The notes under the pieces were generated by a model. It searched no databases. It saw only the letters and a list, made by a program, of their open reading frames with translations, and was not told the DNA's origin. This document shows, piece by piece, positions 8,801 to 17,954 of a stretch of 19,425 nt of DNA; positions within the stretch are counted from its first letter, which is position 1, and every line of letters starts with the position of its first letter. The DNA comes from Carex sylvatica (Eukaryota; Streptophyta; Magnoliopsida; Poales; Cyperaceae). A program made the position numbers and the translations under genes. The stretch is taken from the NCBI GenBank assembly GCA_964058845.1, contig CAXKVR010000884.1, positions 1-19,425 on the forward strand. The letters are read 5' to 3'.

Positions 8801-9968
8801 CTTAGAGCTTAAAGTCAGTTCTTCAAAATTTTCCAAAGTCAGGTAATATAGAGTTAATACCAAATGGACTGTACCAGTTTAAAGAAGCTTTTTTTTTTTA
8901 AGGTTGGCTTAACGCCTACAATTGTATTGATAAAAAGAGTTTATTTACAAAGCAGTTCAAAGAAGTTAACAGGCATTGACGATAAAGTTAAGGTATGTTA
9001 TGATTCGTATGAAATGGTACAATACGGTACTGGTATGTATTAAGATTTAGGGGCGTTAATTAGTCAGTTTAACAAACACAAAATTAGCCAAAGTATCGAA
9101 CTGATTTATTTCAATTTGCAAAAAAGTAAGTTTAACCGAATCCACTGAAAATCAAATTACATATTTATTTATCTAATAGGACAAAAGAAAACAAAAGACC
9201 AAATTGTTGTAAAATAAGTACAAATTACTAAAAATTAATTTTCCAAGCATTTAACCACACTTAATAAAATAAGTACGATCAATTGCTTAATAAAAATTAC
9301 CTATATTGGCTATAGCTGATGTTTACGCCCATTTTAGGCCAAAACATCAGCAAAAGAAAATTCTAGATCTAATAACGTGTTAAAGGACTGTACCAACACC
9401 AGACGGACAATTATCTTATATTCCCAAAAAAGTAAACCATAGGTTGAATCAAGCTCTCCAACAACAATTACAATTTCTGTCCGATCTCACATCATAATCT
9501 AACGCATGACAAAACCAGCTAAAATGTTTATACGTACCTGGCATTTCTAAAAGTTATTTTTGATAAATGTTACCTGCACTGGATAAGTTTTATCAGTTTA
9601 GTTCAATTAAATATATAGGTAATTAATTTTTGCATTCATGCTTTCAGAAAAAATGATAGAATTTTAGTGAATCTTCCAGAAAAGGCCATACCTGGCCATA
9701 CCTTTACGGTGTAATCATAGATGGTCTTCTCAGCAGTAGAAGCGGCGTAAGCTATACCCAGACGTCTCAGCCTCTTAGACCAGTGAAGCGGATCCCTATG
9801 AAACTTAGAGGCAAAATTCCGACAGACGACCCGACAAGTCGCAGACCCGTTGGGTGATTTTCCCCACATCTGGAGAACTGCCATGGATTGCGCGAGGGGC
9901 CTCCTTCCCATGGCGAACCCATTGAGAGAGGCGCTAGAAGGCGATAAACGCGACGAAAGGGATGCCAT
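5857..9968 (-). CDS. GPX: Plastid phospholipid hydroperoxide glutathione peroxidase (GPX1/GPX7 type)
   Basis: Six exons encode 240 residues: 9702-9968, 8434-8510, 7782-7843, 7350-7468, 6722-6889 and 5857-5886. The start is the first in-frame ATG (9968) and opens [18 protein letters not shown], a serine-rich, acid-poor presequence of about 75 residues typical of plastid transit peptides. The mature part keeps the peroxidatic Cys115 (VASRCGLT), Cys144 (FPCNQF), the probable resolving Cys163 (QFACTRF), Gln150 (GGQEPG), Trp204 and Asn205 (KWNF). Their spacing matches plant GPXs, which reduce hydrogen peroxide and lipid hydroperoxides with electrons from thioredoxin rather than glutathione. The C-terminus KDIQKLLAA is as in Arabidopsis GPX1, and length is near that protein's. 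No frameshift or internal stop was found. The final intron seems to use a GC donor. Mitochondrial or dual targeting cannot be excluded. Confidence 0.93.
5887..6721 (-). other. GPX intron 5, apparent GC-AG class
   Basis: The donor reads GAG|GCATGT (exon side 6722-6724, GC at 6721-6720) and the acceptor TTTACAG. No GT donor nearby keeps the conserved ...FQIE-KDIQ junction in frame. The intron holds a direct repeat of about 27 bases, GTCTAA(A)TTGCAAATCCC and following, near 6268-6294 and 6384-6410, and TTGCATATTCTTGC occurs twice (about 6580 and 6634). Confidence 0.75.
6722..6889 (-). CDS. GPX: GPX exon 5 (VDVNG ... KWNFEKF ... SPFQIE)
   Basis: The exon has 56 codons in phase 0. The acceptor is TTTATAG|GTT. 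It carries the catalytic Trp204-Asn205 of the Cys/Gln/Trp/Asn tetrad and the [16 protein letters not shown] segment conserved in plastid GPXs. Confidence 0.92.
7350..7468 (-). CDS. GPX: GPX exon 4 ([17 protein letters not shown] ... FPIFDK)
   Basis: The exon is 119 bases. The acceptor is TATGTAG|GA and the donor AAG|GTATAC. The first Gly codon is split with exon 3. It holds Cys144, the catalytic Gln150 and the probable resolving Cys163. Confidence 0.93.
7782..7843 (-). CDS. GPX: GPX exon 3 ([20 protein letters not shown])
   Basis: The exon is 62 bases. The acceptor is AACACAG|TGG and the donor CAAG|GTAATT. Its first base completes the TG|T codon of the peroxidatic cysteine, so an open-frame search that ignores splicing would read tryptophan there. 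Confidence 0.92.
7844..8433 (-). other. GPX intron 2 with two hairpins and an A-tract
   Basis: On the plus strand TTGGCAGGC (8203-8211) pairs with GCCTGCCAA (8217-8225), and TTGCATC (8275-8281) with GATGCAA (8285-8291). A run of 17 A lies between them (8229-8245). No open frame or element boundary could be defined. Confidence 0.7.
8434..8510 (-). CDS. GPX: GPX exon 2 ([25 protein letters not shown] + TG)
   Basis: The exon is 77 bases: 25 codons plus the first two bases of the peroxidatic Cys codon. The acceptor is AATGCAG|GAT and the donor GATG|GTAATT. It encodes the first core strand of the thioredoxin fold, leading to the active-site cysteine. Confidence 0.92.
8511..9701 (-). other. GPX intron 1 (1191 bp)
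   Basis: This is the longest GPX intron, with donor AAG|GTATGG and acceptor TGCAG. It is AT-rich. No second gene, inverted repeat or coding stretch was found in it. A T/A tract around 8889-8900 is the only low-complexity patch noted. Confidence 0.7.
9702..9968 (-). CDS. GPX: GPX exon 1 (transit peptide and [11 protein letters not shown])
   Basis: The exon has 89 codons from the first in-frame ATG. The presequence is rich in Ser, Arg and Ala; the mature domain begins near [11 protein letters not shown]. The donor AAG|GTATGG is followed 10 bases later by a second GTATGG copy. Only the first keeps frame with exon 2. Confidence 0.88.
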
Positions 9969-10024
9969 CAGAGAAGAGTTTTGGATAAAACTTTCGACAG
10001 GGAAAATCTGAGATCGTAAGAGGG

Positions 10025-10033
10025 TTTTATATA
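10025..10033 (-). promoter_or_regulatory. Likely TATA box of the GPX gene
   Basis: The minus strand reads TATATAAAA here, 57-65 bases upstream of the ATG. A start site about 30 bases further on would leave a 5' UTR of roughly 30 bases. This supports 9968 as the start codon. Confidence 0.6.
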
Positions 10034-10129
10034 ACAAGGTTGCATGGGACCTCAAGCGGAGATTTGAGTTGTGAAAATGAGAAACGAGTGAAAGAGGATG
10101 AGTTGCGAAGCAGATGGCAAGAGGCGTGC

Positions 10130-10135
10130 CACGTG
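10130..10135. promoter_or_regulatory. G-box CACGTG in the GPX promoter
   Basis: The context is GCCACGTGGA, a symmetric G-box about 100 bp upstream of the TATA box. A second ACGTGG core lies at 10147-10152. Such pairs are typical bZIP/bHLH sites in ABA-, light- or stress-responsive plant promoters; use here is inferred only from sequence. Confidence 0.5.
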
Positions 10136-10211
10136 GAGTCGGGAGAACGTGGGTCCGGGGAATATCTGCGAACTACGGGAGGATCGTTGATTGGGGTCCG
10201 GATCCCATAAT

Positions 10212-10337
10212 GTAACTCAAAATTTGAGTTCATATCTTGACTGTCCGATCAGAATCAGAGTCAATCCGGTTCGAAGTATAATTTACGGATTCAGATTTTG
10301 ATCGACGGTCCATATTCAAACTCGAATTTTGAGTTAC
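10212..10337. mobile_element. Short MITE-like inverted repeat upstream of GPX
   Basis: GTAACTCAAAATTTGAGTT opens the left arm. The right arm ends in AATTTTGAGTTAC. Arm similarity continues inward for about 45 bases (GTCCGATCAGAATCAGAG paired with the reverse complement of TCAGATTTTGATCGACGG). The element is 126 bp and its AACTC/GAGTT termini are themselves palindromic. No clear target duplication was found, so it could instead be a degenerate element or a regulatory palindrome. Confidence 0.55.
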
Positions 10338-10497
10338 TTGAGTTTTCAGACGATGACGGCAATCAGGCAATATGTCATTCCCGATTTTTGTATTAATAAA
10401 AAAAATAATCCCGAAAGATCATCGTTTTACTGAATTAAAATTTAGAAAAAAAATGAAATGGTTTGATTTTATATAGCTACAGTAGTGGATTGCTTAG

Positions 10498-10760
10498 ATC
10501 CGACCCGCCCGTGCCCGGTACCCGGGTATCCGTGCCCGAGCCCGGGTATGGTCGGGTAAACGGGTACACGGGTACAGGTATAAAATGGGTAGGGTACGAT
10601 TATTTGGATCAAAACCCGAGCAAATCCGGTCCGAATAACTCCCGACCCGACCCGACATGCTTAAATTTGAATTTTTTTTAATTTTGAAATTGCCGCCGGT
10701 TCAACGTCCTGCCCGGACCGGTCTAATCAAACCCGACCGGCTGGACCCACCCGCCGGGTT
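10498..10760. repeat. CCCGG-rich subterminal block of the hAT element
   Basis: This is a GC-rich patch in AT-rich surroundings, with repeated GACCCG, CCCGGGTA, CGGGTACACGGGTACA and CCGGTC motifs on both strands. Motif clusters of this kind close to hAT ends are known transposase-binding regions in elements such as Ac. The open frame at 10463-10681 that runs through it is a by-product of the repeats. Confidence 0.6.
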
Positions 10761-10803
10761 TTTTTTTTTTTTTTTTCAAATTTTATTCCCTCCCAATATT
10801 TTC

Positions 10804-11014
10804 TTTAAATACCCCATATTCCTCTCAAAAAATTCACACTCTCATTCTCTCATCTCTCATTCTCTCAATCTCAATTCTTCAATTTAATTATTCACAATTT
10901 TTTAATTTATTGTTTAAAAAAAAATATAGTTGTAAATTTAATTCATTATACAAATCCGTAAACGGAATTACAAAGTTCGGCTCCTCCCGCAAATTTTTTT
11001 TCCGAGATTTAAAG
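10804..11014 (+). promoter_or_regulatory. Putative transposase promoter and non-coding first exon
   Basis: TTTAAATA (10804-10811) could serve as the TATA box. It is followed by a CT-rich leader (CACTCTCATTCTCTCATCTC) typical of plant 5' UTRs. From the leader to the donor there is no ATG. The proposed donor is AAAG|GTAACA at 11014/11015, joining to AATAG|GTTTAATAAATG at 17945/17946. Confidence 0.45.
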
Positions 11015-11039
11015 GTAACATTTATTTCATTTTAGATTA

Positions 11040-11365
11040 ATTTATTTTTGTAGAGTACATTTAGTTTATGCTAGATTTATTGAATATTAAGTAATTAGAT
11101 TTGTTATTTATTAGGTTTGTTAAATTTATTAAGTAATTAGATTTGTTAGATTTATTGAATATGTTAGATTTATTTAGTTTATGTTAGATTTGAATATGTC
11201 AAATAATTATATTTGTTTTTAATTTCTGTTTTTTAAATTCTGTTTTTTAATTTCTGTTCTTTAATTTCTGTTTTTTAATTTATGTTTTTTAATTTTTTTG
11301 TTTTTTAATTTCTGTTTTTTAATTTCTGTTTTTTAATTTCTGTTTTTTAATTTTCTGTTTTTTAA
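11040..11365. repeat. AT-rich short tandem repeats at the left of the hAT intron
   Basis: Degenerate AGATTTATTGAAT/TTAGATTTGTTA repeats lead into a run of the 14-base motif TTTCTGTTTTTTAA from about 11225 to 11365, with small length variants. The same 14-mer recurs between the 105-bp units right of the Gypsy insertion. Confidence 0.75.
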
Positions 11366-11617
11366 AATAGGTTAGTTTGATAGATTTGAATATGTGGAGT
11401 GATTATATTTGTTTTGAATAAGTTAGATTTATTTTTCAAAATTCGGATTTATTTTTAATAGGTTTTTTAAAATAGGTTAGTTTTATAGATTTGAATATGT
11501 GGACTGATTATATTTGTTTTGAATAGGTTAGATTTATTTTTCAAAATTCGGATTTATTTTTAATAGGTTTTTTAAAATAGGTTAGTTTTATAGATTTGAA
11601 TATGTGGAGTGATTATA
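11366..11617. repeat. 105-bp tandem repeats, left part of the split array
   Basis: GATTATATTTGTTTTGAATA-type anchors occur at 11401, 11506 and 11611, exactly 105 bases apart. The third is broken by the Gypsy insertion. The unit includes GGTTAGTTTTATAGATTTG, ATGTGGAGTGATTATA and TTCAAAATTCGGATT. Confidence 0.9.
11613..11617. repeat. Left TTATA target duplication of the Gypsy element
   Basis: TTATA here equals 16799-16803. Removing the element and one copy restores GTGGAGTGATTATATTTG exactly as in the neighbouring 105-bp units, which fixes both ends. Confidence 0.95.
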
Positions 11618-11948
11618 TGTCACACCCCGGAACCAGGGGGCGCGACAGTTACGCCGCGAATATATATATTTTCTATATACTCACGAGGCATGAACGATGA
11701 GATGATTCATATTCATCCCAACTTTACCCAAATAATTAAATTCTTTCAGACACGCAATTGATTGAAATCAGATAATTAAAACACATCCTACTTACAACAC
11801 CTCCTACTTAACGAATTAAACATTTACACTACATAATTATAATAAGTTTTACAAAGGTCTGGTTCAAAGGTTATACACAACAAAATATGATCTAAGTACT
11901 TAACCAGTACAAAACGATCATTAATTGAGGCATATCTATACCTATCCT
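11618..11948 (-). repeat. 3' LTR remnant (last 331 bp)
   Basis: It matches 14221-14567 apart from two substitutions (near 11751 and 11894) and a 16-bp unit, ACAACACCTCCTACTT, that is duplicated in the other LTR. The match stops abruptly at 11948/11949, where RT coding sequence begins. Confidence 0.95.
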
Positions 11949-14075
11949 AAACACACGCTGCATGAGATCCATAAAAGCTGCCGGTGCATTTGTCAATCCG
12001 AATGGCATGACTAGGTATTCATAGTGCCCGTACCTAGTACGGAAAGCCGTCTTCTCCACGTCACTTGGACATATACACAACTGGTGGTAACCCGTTCTTA
12101 AATCGATCTTGGAATAGACCGACGATCCTTGTAGCTGGTCAAAAAGGTCATCAATCCTAGGCAATGGGTACTTATTCTTCACAGTCACCTTATTCAACTC
12201 CCGGTAATCTATGCACAACCGCAGAGTTCCATCATTCTTCCTTACAAACAACACTGGTGCACCCCATGGAGAAGTACTTGGTCGAATAAAGCCTTTCTCC
12301 AACATTTCTTCTAATTGCACCTTCAATTCTTTTAGCTCAGCCGGAGCCATCCGATAAGGAGCCTTCGAAATCGGGATTGTGCCAGGTATCAAATTAATGT
12401 TAAACTCAATTTCTCGCTCTGGGGGTAACCCTGAAATCTCATCAGGAAAGACATCAACGTATTCCGAAACAACCGGAATGTTAGATATTTCTGGAATTTC
12501 AGTAGCAGTACTCATAACCCTCACTAAATATGCTGTACACCCCGACTCAATTAAGTGCCTTGTCTCTATTGCTGAAATATACGGTACCACCTCTTTTAAT
12601 CCTCTATACTTTAATGCACATGCAGCACCACTTGACAATGCGAATTGAACGGTACGGCTCAAACAATCAATCGTAGCTAGGTGTTGAGTTAACCAATCCA
12701 AACCCAACAACGCATCATACTCAGAAATGTCCATGACCAACATTTCGGCTAGAAAATACCTTCCATCAACTCTCACTTTCAAGTTTCGGCACGTCCTCGC
12801 AATTTGGGTAGTTGAACCGAGAGGGGTATGAACATTCAATACTCTCCCACTCGACTCCGTTAACCATCCACACTTCTCCACTAACGTACTAGATATGATC
12901 GAATTGCTACAACCCGTATCAATCAACACATATGCAAGGTGCCCCGAAATAGAAATAGTACCTGCTAGCAAATCAGTCTGAGTAGAAACAGGAATCAACT
13001 CGTCTCCTGCATTCGGTAGCTCTATTGCCTCTACCACGTGAACACTGGCTCGTCCTCCTGCACGGCCTCCCCTCAACTGTGGGGTAGGGCCTCGACCTCG
13101 TAGCGAAGGTATGCCTCCACGTCCTCGCCCCTGTGGACCTCTATAACCACCACTGCCACTGCTCCCAGGTGTACCCGAAAAAGTATTTGGGCAATCCCTG
13201 ATCCAATGATCCTTGCTGCCACAGCGGAGACAAGTCTGGTTGAGGCGACGACACTCAGATTCAGTATGTGGCTTCATGCAAATACGACACCAAGGTTCAG
13301 TAGCTCCCGGGGTAAACTGAGGTACCACTATCTGTCCCGTAGGGTATCTAGGGGCTTGAGGTCTAACCCCCGATCCACTCGCTTGCTTCCTTTGATCAAA
13401 TTTAGGCTTAACATTTCTGGAGAGGGTCTGTTGCGCACTTCTTTTGAGATATACTTCTGTCTGCTCCACACATTTCATAAGAGCCGGAACCCCTGCAGCT
13501 GTGGAATGATGTATGGCTAGTGCAATATTCGGGTCCAACCCGTCCAAATACTGCCTCCGGTATCTGTCAAGTTCCCTTTTCACATCTGGAGCATAGCGGG
13601 ACAGATCAAAGAACAAACGGTTGTACTCCTCTACCGACCTTTCATTATGTTTTAGGTTCAGGAATTGGCTTCTCAAAGCCTCCCGATGTAAGTCACTCAA
13701 GAACTGCTCCCCAAACTTCCGTTCAAACCATTCCCAGGTAATCTCTCTTTCGTCCCCTTCAAACTCCATTTTAACTCCCTCCCACCAATGCCTACCAGAT
13801 TTTTCAAGCAATTGTGCTGCCAACTCCACTTTGTTCACCTCCGGCACCCGGCATAGGGTGAACTTTGCTTTCAGACTCACCATCCATTCTTCCGCAGCAG
13901 GATATCCCCCCGACCCATCAAACCGAGGGGGTGCCAAACGCATAAACGCGTCATATAATTGTCGGAATTCCTCCCCATTTGCTCCAGCCACAGGAGCTGG
14001 TCCGCGTTCCAGATTTTCCGCTCTACGACCTCTTTCATAGGCCGCAATCAACATTTCTCCGAGATCTCTCTCCAT
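11892..14075 (-). CDS. Gag-protease-RT polyprotein, truncated Ty3/Gypsy
   Basis: The first ATG (14075) opens a 727-residue frame. Residues ~40-212 are a Gag domain ([29 protein letters not shown] core). A CCHC zinc knuckle follows ([14 protein letters not shown], Cys282/Cys285/His290/Cys295), preceded by a second Cys/His cluster ([13 protein letters not shown]) and an RG/GG-rich linker. The retroviral-type aspartic protease has DTG at 386-388 and its later LLGLDWL. RT runs from about residue 540 through [23 protein letters not shown] motifs to [10 protein letters not shown], the first catalytic Asp (658), and MPFGLTNAP. It stops at LMQRVF before the xxDD pair. The last ~18 residues are LTR sequence read in frame. 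No internal stop or frameshift precedes the junction. Confidence 0.93.
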   Translation of the reverse strand: MERDLGEMLIAAYERGRRAENLERGPAPVAGANGEEFRQLYDAFMRLAPPRFDGSGGYPAAEEWMVSLKAKFTLCRVPEVNKVELAAQLLEKSGRHWWEGVKMEFEGDEREITWEWFERKFGEQFLSDLHREALRSQFLNLKHNERSVEEYNRLFFDLSRYAPDVKRELDRYRRQYLDGLDPNIALAIHHSTAAGVPALMKCVEQTEVYLKRSAQQTLSRNVKPKFDQRKQASGSGVRPQAPRYPTGQIVVPQFTPGATEPWCRICMKPHTESECRRLNQTCLRCGSKDHWIRDCPNTFSGTPGSSGSGGYRGPQGRGRGGIPSLRGRGPTPQLRGGRAGGRASVHVVEAIELPNAGDELIPVSTQTDLLAGTISISGHLAYVLIDTGCSNSIISSTLVEKCGWLTESSGRVLNVHTPLGSTTQIARTCRNLKVRVDGRYFLAEMLVMDISEYDALLGLDWLTQHLATIDCLSRTVQFALSSGAACALKYRGLKEVVPYISAIETRHLIESGCTAYLVRVMSTATEIPEISNIPVVSEYVDVFPDEISGLPPEREIEFNINLIPGTIPISKAPYRMAPAELKELKVQLEEMLEKGFIRPSTSPWGAPVLFVRKNDGTLRLCIDYRELNKVTVKNKYPLPRIDDLFDQLQGSSVYSKIDLRTGYHQLCICPSDVEKTAFRTRYGHYEYLVMPFGLTNAPAAFMDLMQRVFRIGIDMPQLMIVLYWLST

Positions 14076-14199
14076 TTGACTATTCAATAATTAATAAGTT
14101 AAGATTTCAATTCACGCAGTTTAACGTTACCAATCTAACTCTAGACTTACCCCACTCGCTTATCATATCATGTCTGGTTAGGGTTTAAAAACAAACCTA

Positions 14200-14211
14200 G
14201 CTCTGATACCA
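14200..14211 (-). promoter_or_regulatory. Primer binding site for tRNA-Met
   Basis: The minus strand reads TGGTATCAGAGC, the complement of the 3' end of plant initiator tRNA-Met and the standard primer site of many plant Gypsy and Copia elements. It lies 9 bases after the 5' LTR end at 14221. Confidence 0.93.
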
Positions 14212-15160
14212 ACAATTAACTGTCACACCCCGGAACCAGGGGGCGCGACAGTTACGCCGCGAATATATATATTTTCTATATACTCACGAGGCATGAACGA
14301 TGAGATGATTCATATTCATCCCAACTTTACCCAAATAATTTAATTCTTTCAGACACGCAATTGATTGAAATCAGATAATTAAAACACATCCTACTTACAA
14401 CACCTCCTACTTACAACACCTCCTACTTAACGAATTAAACATTTACACTACATAATTATAATAAGTTTTACAAAGGTCTGGTTCAAAGGTTATACACAAC
14501 AAAATATGATCTGAGTACTTAACCAGTACAAAACGATCATTAATTGAGGCATATCTATACCTATCCTTTCTTCTCCTCGCCGCACGATCTCGAGATCCTA
14601 TTCCTTCTTTCCTGAAAAACCCACGAAGGGAAAAAGGGGTGAGAAACTTATTCGCAGTTTCTCAGTGCAGAATTTAAATAGGGCTACTGGATTTGTAAGA
14701 AATCCATTATCAGAATTAAATCGATTCGTTAGTATACTAATCAGTTATTTATTCGCTAATCATGAAATGCAATTACTTTGAAAGGGAATTCAAGCGAACT
14801 TCTACTATTATCACATTTGGAGAAAATCAAAACGGCATTATTCAGGATGTTTGGACCTAAATGCAAACTCTCTAAGTCAGGTTGGAAAGATAGAAATCAG
14901 TTATCTATCTTCGTCAGCTTAACCGTTCTATTGGTTCTGGTTCATAATTAAACATGCATATCAGTCAAAATTTCACGATTAGCAATAAAGTAATTCAATC
15001 AGAAACAAAGATTATCAATACAGTAACAGTTTCACATCAATCACTATACCGCAGTTCAGTATTCCTACAATCACAATAATATATGTAATAACAGTATCCC
15101 CTACCCAACCGGTACTAGGTTCAGTGGGGTCATTCCCCAAATGCGCATATGGTTCCTGAG

Positions 15161-15190
15161 GCAAAGTCTAGCGTCGACTCTAGACTTTGC
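15161..15190. repeat. Perfect 11-bp hairpin inside the LTR
   Basis: GCAAAGTCTAG and CTAGACTTTGC flank the 8-base loop CGTCGACT, which itself contains the palindrome GTCGAC. It could be an RNA hairpin in the LTR transcript or a DNA-binding palindrome. Confidence 0.85.
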
Positions 15191-16408
15191 AATAACTATG
15201 AATATATAATATAATATAACAGTATCAATTCAATACTGTGGTTTCATTCCATTATCAGAATCAAAGGAACAGTCAATCAGTAAAACCATACCAATATGCT
15301 AGGTCATCCAAAATATAGCAATTCCGATATATCATTTACTTAATTATACAATAATGCTATGATGCATGCAATTAGAAATTCAACATGCCATTTATGCATA
15401 ACTATTTAATTCTTAAAAATAAATCTCAAGACAGATCCCGTGAACCCCCGCACCTGATCGCGTAAGATGTGTAGAGAATCAGCTATCACTATTCCGAATT
15501 TCCGACGATTCCGCTAAGTCGTGCTCGATAGAGTCTATGCCTATATTAACAAAACATAGGTGAATTAATAAAATAAATTCCTATGAACTAATTAAATCTT
15601 ATAAGTTTCCCAAATCAAATCCTAAACTTTTAAAAGTTCGCAAAATGGTCCCTGTCAGTTCAAAAACTGGTATACACACAAAATCAGCACAGTACCAGTA
15701 GTATACTGGGCTGGTACCACTGGTATCAGCACTTCACATTTCACACAATCGCAACACAGCCAAGCACAAGCAAGACCAGCAAAACAGAGAACAAGCACAG
15801 GTCAAGGCAACAAGTCAGAGGCAACAGAACCAGCACACATACACCACAGCACATTTACCAGACAGACAGAAACAGAGAAGGGCCAAAATCAGAACAGAAC
15901 ACGAGGCGCAGGCAACAACAGAACCAAACCCAACAGGTCAAGAAAGGTCTCAACAAGGCACCACAAAGCACAACACAGGAACATCACTCGTCGTTCAATT
16001 CAAGCCTTGACGACGCACAAGTCAGTACCTTGGCCGGGAAAATCAACAACCCGCGCAAAGGTAATTTATCTATTTGAAACCCGACAAGAAAACCCCAGCC
16101 AATTTAAACGGGATATTTCAAAGGTTTACCCGATTTGAGCTAGCACGGAAGGGAGATAGCAATAAGGGAGCCAATTCCAGCATAGCAACAACAAGCACCA
16201 GAACCGCACCAGACGAGCAACAGATCGGAAAGCAAGTACCAAAACAGCACGAGCCAGCACCAGAGCAAAGCAAACACCAGAATACACTCACAAGAAACCC
16301 TAGAATTTAGGGTTTCAGAATTCTCAGAAATCAGAGGGGAAGAGAAAGAACAGAGAAAGGGAGGAATCAAGCAAAGTCTCAGCACATGAGAGTGAACCAG
16401 GAATGCTA

Positions 16409-16525
16409 CGAGAGAGAGAGAGAGAGCTCCTTCTCTCTTTCTCTTTTTCTTTCTTTGGCGGAACAACCACAGAGAGGGGCGGACAGAGAGGGGAAAGAAC
16501 GGGAGAGAAAGAGAGAGGGTGGGTT
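16409..16525. repeat. GA/CT low-complexity tract in the LTR
   Basis: An (AG)n run is followed by CT-rich and then GA-rich stretches. On the element's sense strand this gives CTCTCTCT pyrimidine patches of the kind seen near plant core promoters, but no start site can be set from sequence. Confidence 0.7.
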
Positions 16526-16798
16526 ATTTGGTCAATTTTGCTAATAAGTCCCTCCATTTGTTTAATATTAAGTAAAAGGGAAAATTAATGCCTCTAACCC
16601 CTCATATGTACATATATCTACAACTTAGGTTATTCATTCAATAATTTCAAATCAGATATATTTATAATTCGATTCTTGACGCCTTAACTCAATCAGTCAG
16701 TATAAAAATATTTTCAAGCATTAGATTTTTAACTACTAAAACTATATTTAATTTAATATTTTGAAATCTTGTTATTTTAAAAGTTTCACTACGTTACA

Positions 16799-16803
16799 TT
16801 ATA
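16799..16803. repeat. Right TTATA target duplication of the Gypsy element
   Basis: TTATA, equal to 11613-11617. It continues directly into the interrupted 105-bp unit (TTATATTTGTTTTGAATAGG). Confidence 0.95.
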
Positions 16804-17870
16804 TTTGTTTTGAATAGGTTAGATTTATTTTTCAAAATTCGGATTTATTTTTAATAGGTTTTTTTAAATATGTTAGTTTTATAGATTTGAATATGTGGAG
16901 TGATTATATTTGTTTTGAATAGGTTAGATTTATTTTTCAAAATTCGGATTTATTTTTAATAGGTTTTTTAAAATAGGTTAGTTTTATAGATTTGAATATG
17001 TGGAGTGATTATATTTGTTTTGAATAGGTTAGATTTATTTTTAATTTTTGTTTTTTAATTTCTGTTTTTTTATTTCTATTTTTTAATTTCTGTTTTTTAA
17101 TTTCTGTTTTTTAATTTCTGTTTTTTAAAATAGGTTAGTTTTATAGATTTGAATATGTGAAGTGATTATATTTGTTTTGAATAGGTTAGATTTATTTTTC
17201 AAAATTCGGATTTATTTTTAATAGGTTTTTAAAAATAGGTTAGTTTTATAGATTTGAATATGTGGAGTGATTATATTTGTTTTGAATAGGTTAGATTTAT
17301 TTTTCAAAATTCAGATTTATTTTTAATTTCTGTTTTTTAAAATAGGTTAGTTTTATAGATTTGAATATGTGAAGTGATTATATTTGTTTTGAATAGGTTT
17401 GATTTATTTTTCAAAATTCGGATTTATTTTTAATAGGTTTTTTAAAATAGGTTAGTTTTATAGATTTGAATATGTGGAGTGATTATATTTGTTTTGAATA
17501 GGTTAGATTTATTTTTAATTTCTGTTTTTTTATTTCTGTTTTTTTATTTCTATTTTTTAATTTCTGTTTTTTAATTTCTGTTTTTTTATTTCTGTTTTTT
17601 AATTTCTGTTTTTTAAAATAGGTTAGTTTTATAGATTTGAATATGTGGAGTGATTATATTTGTTTTGAATAGGTTAGATTTATTTTTAATTTCTGTTTTT
17701 TAAAATATGTTAGTTTTATAGATTTGAATATGTGAAGTGATTATATTTGTTTTGAATAGGTTAGATTTATTTTTCAAAATCTGTTTTTTAATTTCTGTTT
17801 TTTAATTTCTGTTTTTTAATTTCTGTTTTTTTATTTCTGTTTTTTAATTTTCAATGTATGTTAGAATTAT
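16799..17870. repeat. 105-bp tandem repeats with 14-bp insertions, right part
   Basis: About eight more units carry GTGATTATATTTGTTTTGAA anchors. The unit split by Gypsy and the next (anchor at 16902) are again 105 bases apart. Later units vary in length because runs of TTTCTGTTTTTTAA or TTTCTGTTTTTTTA are inserted in place of the TTCAAAATTCGGATT part. This lies in the proposed 5'-UTR intron of the transposase and ends some 80 bases before its ATG. Confidence 0.9.
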
Positions 17871-17954
17871 TTTGAATAGGTGAAATAAAAAAGTTACATA
17901 TTTTTTTTAATATGTCAAGTAATTTACATTTATTATTTTGAATAGGTTTAATAA

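Larger units (their letters stand above)
11618..16798 (-). mobile_element. Ty3/Gypsy LTR retrotransposon, internally deleted
   Basis: The 5181-bp element reads on the minus strand: 5' LTR (16798 to 14221), primer binding site, gag-protease-RT frame, then the last 331 bp of the 3' LTR (11948 to 11618). Both ends have the canonical TGT...ACA form and a TTATA duplication flanks them. RT after its first catalytic Asp, RNase H, integrase, the polypurine tract and most of the 3' LTR are missing. The single gag-pol frame, tRNA-Met primer site and long LTR suggest the Tekay/Del chromovirus group, but the diagnostic integrase and chromodomain are lost. The deletion must postdate insertion, because an RNA lacking the polypurine tract and 3' U3 could not complete reverse transcription. 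Confidence 0.93.
14221..16798 (-). repeat. Complete 5' LTR (2578 bp)
   Basis: In element orientation it runs from TGTAACGTAG at 16798 to GGGTGTGACA at 14221. It contains a CT/GA low-complexity zone (16409-16525), a CA/GC-rich zone of short CAGCACA-like words (about 15660-15990) and a perfect hairpin at 15161-15190. Short open frames on both strands between 16074 and 16588 follow the low-complexity sequence and are not genes. No single TATA box could be chosen with confidence. Confidence 0.9.

Noticed and set aside
9969..10055. Extending GPX upstream of the MASLSS methionine in the same frame
   Set aside because: The frame stays open upstream but has no ATG, and the TATA box at 10025-10033 would lie inside it.
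10463..10887. Two small plus-strand open frames rich in Pro and Gly
   Set aside because: They are produced by CCCGGGTA-type subterminal repeats and the CT-rich leader of the hAT element.
12379..14188. Several plus-strand open frames of 69-139 codons across the Gypsy coding region
   Set aside because: They are antisense to the intact gag-protease-RT frame and show no motifs of their own.
16074..16588. Four overlapping open frames on both strands
   Set aside because: They run through GA/CT low-complexity LTR sequence. Both strands being open reflects composition, not coding.
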